In this document: positions 44,645 through 55,040 of the stretch, one piece after another | How positions within the stretch are numbered: position 1 is the stretch's first letter | Layout: every line of letters starts with the position of its first letter | DNA from: Eucommia ulmoides | Taxonomy: Eukaryota > Streptophyta > Magnoliopsida > Garryales > Eucommiaceae | NCBI GenBank assembly: GCA_016647705.1 | Contig: CM028334.1 | Span: forward strand, 15,732,402 to 15,796,401 | Direction of reading: 5' to 3' | DNA length: 64,000 nucleotides | Program-made: the position numbers and the translations under genes | Notes under the pieces: generated by a model | Databases searched by the model: none | Seen by the model: only the letters and a program-made list of their open reading frames with translations | What the model was told of the DNA's origin: nothing

Positions 44645-45624
44645 TGTTAGTGCATTTTAGGAAAACTAATGGGTCAAAAAAACTTCAATTTATTTTTAAA
44701 AAGGATAAAAAATAATTTCAAAATATTTTTTTTAGAAGGTGTATACATTTATAAAAAAAAAAAAATGAGTGTATTTATAGAATTACTCATCATTCAAATT
44801 ATAGGGGATATATTTGGTATAAAACTAAATAATAGGAGGTGCCTCTTGCTTTAACACACGCACTCTCTCTATATATAACTATACTAAGATGACAAATAAT
44901 TCGATTCATATAAGCAAACGCGTGATTAATTAGTCTACAAAATAACTTTAAAATATATATCAACAAAGAAATAGTTCTCATTATAGTTAATAGGATTGTA
45001 ATAATTTTTAAATATGCCAATTTTTCGTCACCAGCTGTAAAAGTAAATTATTTTGAAAATATCATTATCATATACCTAACTGTGTCTAACAATAACGATA
45101 TTATTAATGTTTAGTGGAATTTTTCTTCAGTACGTAAAAGTTCTGGGTCCGCCACTGAAAAGCGTGCACTTAGTGCTCAGTCAATATCAATAATACAAAA
45201 GATAATATGTAAGAGTAGCATCAATATATAAAAATCCATAGAAATCCTAACTTGTCTATGATTTGAGGTTAGATGACTTGATCAAAGAAGTTACTCCCTC
45301 CTCATATTGAATGAAGTATATGAACAAGTACTTGTTCAACTTTAAACTTTTCCCCATTATTATGGTTAGATATTTTTCTTGTGCTCAGTAAACTATGGAC
45401 ATTTGGAAGGACGTGCAAGATCTTGAAGAAAAATACAGAAATAAGAGTTGCCACTTTCCATTGATTGCAGATGACAAATAAAAATTGAAAAAAAAAAAAA
45501 CAATTGAAATTAAGGTAGAATATGCATATTGAAAAATTAAAAAGAAGAATATATGGACATATATTACATTTGCAAACAATCAAACACAAACTCATAATCC
45601 TCTTGAAGCATCAAGGAAGGCTAA

Positions 45625-46901
45625 TTAGCACAGATTCATGATGTTGTAGGCCTCCCAAGTTTTGTCATATAACTGAAAGTCTGCCAACTGATTCTGCAAA
45701 CAGTTAAATTGTAAAACGGTTGATAAGCAGAAAAAATAAAAAAATCATATTATTATAGTTTATATCATGAAAATCATTTGTTCGAACTAGATGTATATAT
45801 TTTCATTGAAGTATAATAATCGTGTGATTCTATGTTTACATTCTATGGCTTCCCTGGAAAAAAGAAGAGAAAAAGCGGAGCTCATACCTCATGGTGAATT
45901 CCATTGTTTTGCTGATAACTGAAGAAGGAAGTAGGGATCCAATTGCTTGAAATGGCCAAAGAATCGGCGACAATCTCTTCTCTACTGCCGGCGAACTGTC
46001 TTTCCTGGGATCTTGCTTCTTCAACCCTGACTTGCACGTCGCGCCCGGCATCGGCGTTGTGATTCTGAATCGATTCGTCGCAATTTTTCTCAACAAAACT
46101 ACTTGACGATCCTAATTGGTTCGAGTCACAATGGTTACCCGTTTCTTGTTCGAGCGACGAATTCAACTTCCCACCAGTGTTAAGCCTCCTCTTCTCCCGC
46201 GTCCTCTCCCTCGCCCTCTCTCTCGCCTTCTCCCTCCCCTCCTTCCCCAGAGGGCGGAACCCCGTTTTCCGAAACACCCTCATCTTCTTCTCTTTAGTAT
46301 TATAATCCGGCTTTGCCTTCGCCTTCCGACTAGATTCCTCGATTCCCGACACGACTTCTTCAGAAGGTGAAGAGACACTATTTGAACCGCCGCCATTAAT
46401 GCCGCCGGAAACCTCCTTGATTGCGGTTTTGGACTTCGTCATCAGCCACTCCACCGTCTTACTGGCCTTATCGAACCCTAGCATGTCTTGCAGGTCAAAA
46501 AACCTCCGGGCAACGTCGAGGGAGAGCCTCATTCTCCGGTCTCTCGGCCCATTTGCAGTGTTAATCTTGCTATGCCTATCTTTCTTGGAACTTCTCTTCC
46601 TGATTGGCACCTCCTTCTCCATCTGGTTGATTACCGTCAGCTGGTCCCGGGTTTTTGTATTCGCTAATTCAATCACAATTGACTCGGGTAGGACCGATAC
46701 ATGATCATCGGCAAAGGGAGGTTGCGGTTGAAGCAAATGGTCATGGAGGTATTGAAGAAAAACACCATCTTCTTCATAAAAAGGGGAAGGAAAATGGAAG
46801 AAAGAAGATGGAGAATGGTCTTCTTCTAGCTTGGAGTCATTGATATTGGGAAAAGGTCTTATGGAAGAAGATATAATATTATTGGGGTTGGAGGGATACA
46901 T
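45625..46901 (-). CDS. Class II TCP transcription factor, CYC/TB1 clade (BRC1/CYC-like), two exons
   Basis: A plant-specific DNA-binding regulator. CYC/TB1 proteins act in the nucleus, repressing outgrowth of axillary buds or shaping floral symmetry. Exon 1 is 46,901-45,888 (338 codons). The TCP basic helix-loop-helix domain lies at about residues 104-162: [20 protein letters not shown], then [20 protein letters not shown]. An arginine-rich R domain sits at about 222-239 ([17 protein letters not shown]), diagnostic of this clade. The open frame runs one codon into a stop at 45,882, but GAG|GTATGAG there is a good splice donor. A 194-bp intron (45,887-45,694) ending TTTGCAG leads to exon 2 (45,693-45,625), which adds 22 residues including [15 protein letters not shown]. 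The WEAYN end is conserved in this clade. Predicted length is 360 residues. All key TCP positions look intact. [10 protein letters not shown] resembles BRC1-type members, but orthology within CYC1/2/3 is not settled. Confidence 0.93.
45694..45887 (-). other. Predicted intron of the TCP gene
   Basis: Phase-0 intron of 194 bp. The donor is GAG|GTATGAG (GT at 45,887-45,886) and the acceptor is ACTGTTTGCAG|AATC (AG at 45,695-45,694) after a T-rich stretch. Introns close to the stop codon occur in BRC1/TB1-like genes. The conserved C-terminal residues encoded just after it are the main support. Confidence 0.8.
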
Positions 46902-46999
46902 CTTTTTAATTGAATTCGGACAGCAACCCTAGTGGGGGAGGAGCTATGTGAATAGAGATTTGAGAGAGACCGAGTCAAGGAATGAAGCAAAGAAAGCTC

Positions 47000-47006
47000 C
47001 TTATAG
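47000..47006 (-). promoter_or_regulatory. Possible TATA box of the TCP gene
   Basis: The minus strand reads AGCTATAAGGAG about 100 bp upstream of the ATG at 46,901. This is a reasonable position, but there is no independent support for the transcription start. Confidence 0.35.
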
Positions 47007-47079
47007 CTATCTGCAAACAAACAAACTAACAAAGCATTGAGAAAGACACATATCGTTCACTGTTGGTTGGTTTCTTTTC

Positions 47080-47131
47080 CTTTTTTTTTTTTTTTTCTTC
47101 TCTTCTACATTTCCTTGATATTAATTGTGCT

Positions 47132-47178
<47 letters not shown>

Positions 47179-47285
47179 GGATTCCTTGATTTTCAAGGTT
47201 GAGAAGGACAGGTAGATGATCAAATACAATGTATATGAATGTTTATCCTTTTTATAATGTGAATATGAATATATGTCCTGTTCGT

Positions 47286-47316
<31 letters not shown>

Positions 47317-47395
47317 ATTTACCTCAATATTCCAGCAAGACCTAGTGTTCTGAGAAAGACAGCCATGGGAGGAGGGAGAGGGAGAGGGAGAGGGA

Positions 47396-47436
<41 letters not shown>

Positions 47437-47583
47437 ATGTGTGAAGTGGCTACTAGCTAAGGAGTGGAACGGGAATTTATTGGAGACAACGGCATAATTT
47501 TCATCATCTTTACCTTTAGAGAAAAAGTTTGAGAGAGAGAGAGAGAGAGTGGGAATGATCAAGAAAAGAGAGAGAGAGAGAGA
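47080..47583 (-). promoter_or_regulatory. CT/GA microsatellite cluster upstream of the TCP gene
   Basis: On the minus strand, the upstream region carries polypyrimidine blocks: (AC)n/(TC)n at about 47,132-47,179, (TC)n at 47,288-47,312, CCCTCT/TC repeats at 47,371-47,432, and TC runs at 47,530-47,549 and 47,565-47,582. Together with a T tract at 47,081-47,097 they form a GA-rich zone 200-680 bp upstream of the start codon. GA repeats are known binding sites for plant BPC (GAGA-binding) factors. A regulatory role here is inference. The long serine/leucine-rich frame translated from this strand is not a gene. Confidence 0.6.
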
Positions 47584-47988
47584 TTGCGCAATTGATCCAG
47601 TGGATGTGAAGCACTTCTAATTGTGCCACTTCACGTGATGGCTGAGTGAAAGATTTTGAAACAGATAACTCTTGACCCCCAAATTCGGGTCCTCAAATGA
47701 TCATCGTCTAGTTGATGCGATATTTATGAATTGGAACAAATATTTGGAATCTCTTGTTAGATTTTTTTTTTTCGACTTATGTTTATGTCAACTTACGTGC
47801 ATTTCGACTAATCACTTTCTCGATTGATCTTAAGAACGTATTTCTCCACATCGACTTGGTGTATTCATTATTAAATACAATATTTAATTCTTACAGTGCT
47901 ACTTAGGAGAATCGAACCTTAATTGATAAGAAAATGAACACTTTCCTTGACGAACTGGACTAATACCCCTTAGATAGAACTTTGGTAA
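47584..47988. other. Intergenic region with SINE-like repeat, copy 3
   Basis: Contains a diverged copy of the dispersed repeat at about 47,770-47,965: GCATTTCGACTAATCAC, CTCCACATCGACTTGGTG, TCATTATTAAATACAA and TAGGAGAATCGAACC. Nothing else recognised. Confidence 0.5.
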
Positions 47989-48206
47989 CTAGTTTAGACA
48001 CACGCATTGCGCGGATTAAGAAAAAAAAATATAATAAATTCTAAATATTAAAGTATAAAAACAAACATATTATTTGATTACTTTGGTAGTAATATTCGAG
48101 AGTGAATAAATAAATTTTATTGAGTAATAGTATTTTATAAATGCAAAAAATAAATATATTATTAAAAAGTATATAAATAATCATAAAAGTGAAACAATAT
48201 TTCTAC

Positions 48207-48211
48207 AAATT
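48207..48211. repeat. Target site duplication AAATT of copia C (left copy)
   Basis: Matches 53,347-53,351 exactly and directly abuts the LTR. Confidence 0.75.
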
Positions 48212-48390
48212 TATTGAATAGTATCCCGATTTTTCATTTATCTCCTGAATGGTATAAAAAATATATATAACTTGATTCTAGGGCATCCCTAGAATCAAGC
48301 TATTACAGAAATCATCTCCTCACTTATAGGATAATCAAATCTCTAAATTAAGAATATAACAATTACATATAATTTTAACCTTATTCAACA
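48212..48390 (-). repeat. 3' LTR of copia C
   Basis: 179 bp. In element orientation it starts TGTTGAATAAGG and ends CTATTCAATA (final TTCAACA decayed). It contains an inverted CTTGATTCTAGGGCATCC / CCTAGAATCAAG motif. The polypurine tract TTTGAGAGGGAG (48,391-48,402) directly precedes it. Confidence 0.85.
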
Positions 48391-48444
48391 CTCCCTCTCA
48401 AATTGGTGCATGGATGTCGCACATGTACAACTTGTCTAAATTTT

Positions 48445-49000
48445 TTAAGAATACCCAATTTGAGACTGTTTTAGTGAGGATGTCAGCCAACTGAACATCT
48501 GGTTGAATTTTAGGCAATTCCACAATCTTTTCTTAATAAAAAATCTGTCGACCTCGATGTGCTTTGTACGATCATATTGAACTGGATTATGCGCAATGTC
48601 ACATGCTGCTTTATTGTCACAAAACAGTCGGATAGGTTGTTCAGATAGATAATCCAAATCCTATAAAAAGAGTCTTAGCCATAATGTCTCACAAAGTACA
48701 TTTGTCAAACATATGAATTCATTTTCTGCACTTGAGTGAGCTACAACTTTTTTTTTTTTTTTCAATGTCACAAGGTTACCTCCTAGAAAGGTAAAGTATC
48801 TAGAAGTAGATCGTATGTCACTCACATTACTAGCCCGATCAGTATCAGTATAAGCTTCTACACTTTGATGGTATGTGTTTTTAGTGAATAATACTCATTT
48901 TTCTGGAGTAGATTTTAGGTACCTCAAAACGCGAATTACTGCATTGATATGGTGTCATCCAAGATTATGCATAAACTGGCTGATAACAATCAAGGCATAA
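48445..49000 (-). pseudogene. Copia C: RNase H region
   Basis: Reads LSEQPIRLFCDNKAACDIAH and QYDRTKHIEVDRFFIKK (48,445-48,657), the copia RNase H signature (CDN-K-A and KHIEVDRHFIKEK wording). The upstream half is in other frames with stops. RNase H would remove RNA from the RNA-DNA hybrid. Confidence 0.85.
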
Positions 49001-49099
49001 GTCAGATCTAGTTTGGTATGAGATAATTACTATAATATCTCTACAAGTCTTTGGTATCTTCTTTTCTCAACTGGTACTTGGTTGGGCTTAACACATAGC

Positions 49100-49800
49100 T
49101 TTAGACATTTTTTTACTGGTGTATCAACTGGTTGACATGCTGACACACTAGTCTCTCGTAAAATATCTATAGCATATTTTTTTTTTAGACAAAACTATCC
49201 ATTTGTTAGATCAGGATACTTCAATTCTAAGACAAGTAATTTTGCAAGGCCTTCCTTTCACTAGGATCATTCCTTGTAACCACCATATCACCCACATACA
49301 CAATGAGCGCAAAAGAGTATGATCTGCGTTGCTTTGATGGTAGCCAAAAGCTATCATAGATTTTGTGAACCTTTCAAATCATGCTCTAGGAGATTGTTTC
49401 AGTCCATACAATGATTTCTTTAGTCTGCAAACCTTCCGGCTGTGTCTTTAGGGTATCATGCATCCTGGTGGGAGATCTATGCAGACTTCTTCAGATAATT
49501 CGCCATTTAAAAATTTATTCTTCATATCAAATTATTGTAAGGGCCAATCTAAGTTTGCAGCTAAAGATATTAGGACACGAACTGTGTTAATTTTAGTGTA
49601 TGACTTTGCCACCAGTCTCGCTTTAAAGCGTTCAATTGTGTCATCAGCCTTATGCTTCACAGTGCAAATCTACCGAAATCCAATTGGTTTCTTTCTTGGT
49701 GGAGGATCAACTAGTTCCCATGTTTCATTTGTTTTTCCCAAAGATTTTATCTCTTCGTTCATAGTTGTTTTTCACCTAGGATCAAATAAGGTTTCCTACA
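49100..49800 (-). pseudogene. Copia C: reverse transcriptase region
   Basis: The minus-strand reading gives RLKKSLYGLKQSPRAWFERF then SMIAFGYHQSNADHTL, and IVYVGDMVVTRNDP near 49,272-49,312. In active copia elements this motif is YVDDMV; here the first catalytic Asp is Gly, so polymerase activity is lost even apart from the stops. A possible early RT segment (AKSYTKINTVRVLISLAAN style) lies near 49,560-49,620 in broken frames. Confidence 0.8.
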
Positions 49801-51290
49801 CACTATTAGGAATATATACAACAGATAATTGATTCACAAATGACATATTTGATTCTGACAAACGATGGTTAGACACGTAATAACTTATTTGATATTTTAC
49901 TTTACTAGAGAGTTTAGGTTCACATGTGAATTTAGGAATACCTCTCATGTGACGTTGTGGTAACTGTATTCTGTGTGGCTCGGGAACATCTTCAGTAAAC
50001 GATTGGTGTGATATGTTGATCGAGAATTGAGCTATATTTTCTAGAACCTCAGCTTCTGGCTGAGTTGGAGAATGAACCACTTCTTCAGTTATTTAGTGCT
50101 CATCACTATTTTGATCTAATATCATATCACTTAATTCTAACATTTTATCATTTACTCTAGTCTGTGAGTCATTACCACTGGAATCCAATGTCATATCAAC
50201 TATCTCCAAGTTGCCCACATCTTGGTTATTGTAATCTATACTTTGAATTTTCTTTTGGTACTCCCCTTGAAATTTAGGTTTGGAAAAGTACATTGTATCT
50301 TCATGAAAAACAACATTCATCATGATAAATAATCGACATGTTGGAGGATGATAACATCGAAATCCCTTTTGATGAGTCGTATACCCAACAAAAACACATC
50401 TCAATACTCAAGGAGTTAACTTGGTGCGTTGATGCTTGTGTAGATGTACAAATATCTCACATCCAAAGACATGAGGAGTTAAACTTGAGACAGTTAGAGC
50501 AACAATCTTATCATTAAGAGTTTGGAATGTTGTTTTGAAATTGAGGGTGCTGAAAGGTACCCGATTGATTAAATAAGTTGCAGAAGTTAAAGTTTCTACC
50601 TAATAAGATAAAGGTATACGGGCTTCAATTAGCAAAAGCTCGAACCACTGCTAACAAATGTCGATTTTTTTGCTCCGCCACCCCGTTCTATTGAGGCGTG
50701 GTAGAGCAAGTGGTATGATGTATAATTTATTGTGCTTCCAAATAATGTTGAAATTCAATACTCTTATATTCTCCACCATTGTCACTACAAAGAATTTGAT
50801 TTTTTTTTTTTTTTTATCATATTGAGTTTCAATCATTTTATGAAACTTTTGAAATATCGAGTTCACTTCACTTTTGGATTTCATCAAGCAAAACCATGTC
50901 ATCATGGTACAATTTTCAATAAACGTAACAAACTAACGTGACTCACCCAAAGTAGTGACTTTTCGAGGACCCCAGACATTGGAATGAATAATCATAAATA
51001 GAAGTGAACTTTTATTCAATCGTAATGGAAACGAAGCACGATGACTTTTTGCAAGTTCACAAGAATCACATTGAAAACTAGAAATATCAACATCTGTAAA
51101 TAAACTGAGAAATAATCTTTTGAGTCCAAAGGAAGCATGACCAAACCATCGATGCCTTAATCATATTTCTTTTCTTTTTCTGTCTTCAGAACCACCCACT
51201 GCTAGAGTTTGTCATAGGCTTTCAGTACTTTTTGATTCCAAGTCCGAGTAATACAGCTTCCCCCGTCTAATACCACAACCAATTGTCGCC
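49796..51290 (-). pseudogene. Copia C: integrase and C-terminal linker
   Basis: Readable pieces are NMSIIYHDECC and YTTHQKGFRCYHPPTCRLFI (50,093-50,404), and the core at about 50,620-50,910: FQKFHKMIETQYDKK then GVAEQKNRHLL after a frameshift near 50,690. A linker with PEPHRIQLPQRHMRGIPKF lies at 49,796-50,080. The HHCC region is toward 51,100-51,290. Stops and frameshifts disrupt it. Confidence 0.8.
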
Positions 51291-51479
51291 CTGGTTTTGA
51301 TGTCCTTAAGTACACAAAAATCAGGTCAAAAAATTAAAACACAAGATAAAGTAGTGGCTATTTGAGAAACTGACAAAAGATTATAATTTAAAGATGAAAC
51401 AACTAAGACTAAATCTAAATTTAATGTATTGGTGAGAGTCAAAGATCCTTCTCCAATAACTGGGATCGAAGTTCCATTT

Positions 51480-51660
51480 GTTGTGGAGACAAATTTTTAG
51501 GTGGAGTGATTGAGGGGTAAAACCTGTCTAGAATCATATATCATGTAATTTGTTGCAGCAGAATTAATTATCCAAGCATTATTCAAAATAGGTGTTGAAA
51601 TGTTTAAAACCTTACCACTATTGTCTGCAGCTATTACCAGTGCCGAGGCATTGTTAGTGA
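51480..51660 (-). pseudogene. Copia C: aspartic protease remnant
   Basis: The minus strand reads AWIINSAATNYMIYDSRQVL near 51,540-51,585. The usual copia motif is WIIDSGATDHM, so the catalytic Asp is Asn and Gly is Ala. Confidence 0.75.
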
Positions 51661-51739
51661 TTTCATATTCTGTTTTTGTTAGAGCAACTGCTGTAGTATA
51701 AGGCTTTTGGTGATTCTTCTTCGGACGACTAAGGTCCCA

Positions 51740-52602
51740 CTATTCTGGATAGTCCACCAGTTCAAAACGTTCAATTTTGGTATGACCAATCTTATTGCAA
51801 TGAGTGCATTCATATGAAGACTTGTTAACACCCTTGGGTTTTTTGCTAGTGTTGGGTTGTGCTCGAGTTTGTTGACCCTGATTAGATCGATTTGCAACTA
51901 CAATGGCACTAGGTTCAGATGCTCCAGAATCACCTTTCAAGATGATACTACGTACTGCCTTCCAACGAACTAATGTATAACATTCTTCCAGGTTTGGTAC
52001 TAGGTCTCTTTGCAAGATCTATGTCTGAGTGAATCAAAGACTTCATCCAATCCTACAAGAAAGATATCAACTCTTAATCGTTCAATAGATTTGCAATGGA
52101 ATTTAACATCACTTGGATCTTTCATAACCGTCTTATCATGATGGTCCAACTCTGGGAAGATTTCAGTCAATTCTCCATAATACATGGAGAGGATTCTCCC
52201 ATTTCATCTTGTAGAAAAGGCCTTTAAATTTAGCGTAAAGACCTGCAACTTAGCACTTCCATCATAGAATGTTGTGGACAAGGCAGTCCAGATGTTATAG
52301 TCAATGGGTAAGTGTAAATAACGCCTCATAACATCTGGAGACAGAGACATTAATAGCCACCGTTTAACCTTTTGATTTTTAGCATACCATTTTTCATAGC
52401 TTTTAGCAGATTCTGTATGTGGCTTAGTCTTGCCACGAATATATGAGATCTTGTCTCTTTTAGCGATTTTCATTTCGATCAATTGAGACCATATATCATT
52501 ATTTGATTTAGTAAGGGTGATTTCAATGCTAAAAAAGCCTTTAGACTGAACTACAACTAGAAAGAATTTACTCCCAGTGGACTCAGAAATTTTTTCACTC
52601 AT
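51740..52602 (-). pseudogene. Copia C: Gag with zinc knuckle
   Basis: The N-terminal block 52,204-52,602 (SNNDIWSQLIEMKIAKRDK, SAKSYEKWYAKNQKVKRWLL, YNIWTALSTTFYDGS) is the copia gag (UBN2/retrotran_gag-type) domain. It continues out of frame at 52,000-52,185 and 51,740-52,015, which ends with the zinc knuckle CTHCNKIGHTKIERFEL. The fourth ligand of C-x2-C-x4-H-x4-C is Arg instead of Cys. Gag would form the particle and bind element RNA. Confidence 0.85.
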
Positions 52603-52685
52603 TTTTTATTTTATTTTATTTTTTTGTATGAACAAAACTTTAACTAGCCTTCAATTTCTACAGTTACCCAAAAAGTTGTGCTTAA

Positions 52686-53006
52686 TTATTTAATAAGAGA
52701 GATAGAGAGAGAGACCTTGATCCATGTTCTGTGGAAGTCAAACTCATCAAAATTGTTGGAAATTGGGGCAAGAAAAATTAGGGTTTCTTTTACAGCTATG
52801 GGTTTCTGAGTGGCTGCAACTTCAATTTGGCTAGACTGAGCAGCGGGGATAGCGGGCGGATGGATCTGAGCAGCGGCGCAGATAGATTTGAGTTTGGCTT
52901 CAAATATAGATCTGAGGTCGATTTTGTTCGCGACGACGGAAGCGGATGAATCGGCAGACAGATGGATCTGAGTAGCGGCGCAGATGGATATGAGGTTGGC
53001 TTCCAA
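52686..53006 (-). pseudogene. Copia C: leader ORF with internal duplication
   Basis: A 106-residue frame between the 5' LTR and gag. It contains a direct internal duplication: LISICAATQIHLSADSSASV and LKSICAAAQIHPPAIPAAQS, from a repeat of about 93 bp. It is probably the N-terminal extension of gag. No domain recognised. Confidence 0.5.
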
Positions 53007-53164
53007 TCTGGATCTGAGGTCAGTTCTATTCGTGACGACGGAAGATGATGAATTGGTGAGCAGTGGTGACAGAAGGATTCAATTGAGGATTTTGCAGAGA
53101 GGAGGCGACGTGGTGATTAGGGTTCTTGAAACAAGTTTTTTTGTTTTTAGATTGGATGTAATTC

Positions 53165-53179
53165 ATGGCTCTGATGCCA
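53165..53179 (-). other. Copia C primer-binding site
   Basis: The minus strand reads TGGCATCAGAGCCAT directly after the 5' LTR. This is one mismatch from the TGGTATCAGAGCC site complementary to initiator tRNA-Met used by most plant copia elements. Confidence 0.8.
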
Positions 53180-53346
53180 TATTGAAAAGTATCCCAATTT
53201 TTTATTTATCTCTTGAATGGTATATAAAGAGTATACATAACTTGATTCTAGGGCATCCCCAGAATGCCCTAGAATCAAGCTATCACATAAATCATCTCAG
53301 CAATTATAAAATAATTAATCATATATAATTTTAACATTATTCAACA
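53180..53346 (-). repeat. 5' LTR of copia C
   Basis: 167 bp, collinear with 48,212-48,390. In element orientation it starts TGTTGAATAATG and ends CTTTTCAATA. It has an extra GCCCTAGAAT-type insertion next to the shared inverted motif and several substitutions. Confidence 0.85.
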
Positions 53347-53351
53347 AAATT
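53347..53351. repeat. Target site duplication AAATT of copia C (right copy)
   Basis: Matches 48,207-48,211. Confidence 0.75.
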
Positions 53352-53727
53352 AACTTTTAATACTATACTATAAAATAACAAACAAATAATCATAAATGAG
53401 GATTAATTTTATCAATTTTTGCAAGTTTAACAAATTCTAATTTAATTAATTTATATCATATCTAATTTTTTTGGATGAAAATATTTTTTCATCACTTGTT
53501 TTTTTAATAATTTAAAATATGGATAAAAAAATTTAATCATATATTTGTGTATTAATTAGAAAATAAAATAAATTAACTAAAACAATAATGAGGATGAAAC
53601 AGAGTGAGACCACTTAATATTTGATATATAAAAAAAATATGAAGAATCACTAAAGGGCTTGAAAAAGACTTTCTACAATCTCATTAAAACATTATATCTC
53701 TTTCTACTTTTAAGTATTAGTATTAGA

Positions 53728-54289
53728 TATTTATTAATAAGAAGATACTTTCAGTATTTTATATTTATGTATAGTAATATTTAATAAAAATGTTTTAGAC
53801 ACCATCCGATAATGTTTTAAAATACTCTTTTATTTTTAAACAAACAATTACTTAATTTTAAATTTAATGTTTGTTTTGCACTGATTTTTTTTTTTTTTTA
53901 ACATTTTACAAATCAAAATCATTATTTTAATTAAGTAATTTTCTAAAAATTAAAAAAAATTCTTTTTTCTTTTTATGCGATAAGAGATAGAAGGGAATCC
54001 ATTTACAAGGACTTCTCCATTTTTTCTTTTCTTCTTCTAATAATCTATGAACATTTTTTCTGGAATCAAGACATTATTTATAAGGGTAATACAATATTAT
54101 CTCTATACTACCGAACATACTTTTAAGTATATTCTTTTGTTTTTGAGGAAAATTAATTAATTTTTTCTAAATAACCTTTTCTTTTAATTTTAAAAAGCAA
54201 AAAAATAACGTTATCAAATGATGTATTAGTTTTTCATGATTACTAAAATAAATAAGATGGAAGATATTAGGTAACTAATATCATTGTTG
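53728..54289. other. AT-rich noncoding region
   Basis: No gene or recognisable element; only a T tract near 53,886-53,900. Confidence 0.5.
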
Positions 54290-54689
54290 ATCCCTAAATT
54301 TTGATGGACAATTAAGTGTTGATGTTTTTGGTGGAATTAATGTGTTTGTTGAGTATTTCAAAAAAAAAGTTTCATTTATTGATTATGTTGAAAATATCAT
54401 GAAGAAAATGTCAAGGGTGCAAAGATGGACATAATGAAGAAATGAAGAGTATTGAAGACCTGAAGAAATTAGTTGAAAATAACTCAATACCCTTATACTC
54501 TTAATGCGACCCGAATTAGGATCACACATGATACTATTAAATGAGTTATCTTTTATGTGTTGAAATGATAGAAATTCGGATCCTAATTATTGATTAAATA
54601 TGTGCTCCTCATGCAATATTGAAAATAAAAATTGACCTAAGTGAAAATCATGATTAAAAGTTAAAGTTTAGGGTTAATTTAGTCAACCA

Positions 54690-55040
54690 AGAAAGGAAAT
54701 CGGTTAACTGAATCAAACTATGGGTTTTGGAGCAGAATTGGTAAAAAAATTGACTAACCAGCATCAATCGGTCAACTAATCTGAAGAGATAAGTTAACTA
54801 TTTGAAATAGTGAGGTTTTCGAAGCAAAATGTGTAGTCCCTACATCGATCGATCAACCGATTGGGACTCAATCGGTCAACCAACTGTGCTGAAGTTTGCC
54901 AAGGGAAACTCTTTAAACCAATCGGTCAATTGACTGAAAGAGGATCGGTTAACCGACTGGTTATTTTGGTTTGGCTTGGTTTTTACGTTGTATCAATCGG
55001 TTAACCGATGGCCAGGGATTGGTCTACCGACTATTTCAGT
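54690..55040 (+). repeat. Repeated TCGGTTAACCGA-type motifs in the solo LTR
   Basis: Two exact 12-bp palindromes TCGGTTAACCGA (54,945-54,956 and 54,997-55,008) and about eight variants such as ATCGGTCAACC lie upstream of the LTR promoter. Confidence 0.8.

Larger units (their letters stand above)
44220..44765. mobile_element. Candidate MITE with G/C-tract interior
   Basis: The left part (GTGTTTTTAAATGTGCACCC at about 44,222) is roughly inverted at the right (reverse strand ATAAATGTATACACCTTCTA at about 44,735-44,755). The interior has a C-rich strand at 44,428-44,467 and a run of 22 G at 44,623-44,644. The TIR match is imperfect and no target duplication was found. Confidence 0.35.
43660..45600. 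other. Noncoding region downstream of the TCP gene
   Basis: Holds a T tract at about 43,870-43,896, A-rich sequence to about 44,150, a candidate MITE at 44,220-44,765 with C- and G-rich tracts, and AT-rich sequence up to the TCP gene. Apparent ORFs at 44,387-44,660 are translations of the C/G tracts. Confidence 0.55.
48212..53346 (-). mobile_element. Nearly complete Ty1/copia retrotransposon (copia C), decayed
   Basis: A 5,135-bp element with two short LTRs, a perfect AAATT target duplication, a tRNA-iMet-type primer-binding site, a polypurine tract, and gag, protease, integrase, RT and RNase H regions in the usual copia order on the minus strand. Stops, frameshifts and lost catalytic residues in protease and RT show it is dead. 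It lies inside a Helitron, so it is the younger of the two. Confidence 0.92.
47989..53727 (-). mobile_element. Non-autonomous Helitron interrupted by copia C
   Basis: In minus orientation it begins A|TCTAATACTAATACTTAAAA (first base at 53,727) and ends TCCGCGCAATGCGTGTG, 6 nt, CTAG|T (last base at 47,989). This meets the Helitron rules: 5' TC, 3' hairpin followed by CTRR, insertion between A and T, no target duplication. Without the copia element and one 5-bp duplication it is about 600 bp, with no Rep/helicase. It is AT-rich internally. Confidence 0.65.

Noticed and set aside
44387..44660. Proline/glycine-rich frames on both strands
   Set aside because: Produced by the C and G tracts. No conserved residues.
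45120..45160. GGGTCCGCCACTG-type phrase common in plant repeats
   Set aside because: Suggests a degraded transposon end, but no partner terminus or target duplication could be located.
46116..46843. Plus-strand frames opposite the TCP gene
   Set aside because: They are shadows of TCP exon 1; the minus-strand frame carries the recognisable domain.
47026..47562. A 178-codon minus-strand frame, the third longest in the window
   Set aside because: It is translation of CT microsatellites (Ser/Leu runs) and has no domain. It lies in the TCP upstream region.
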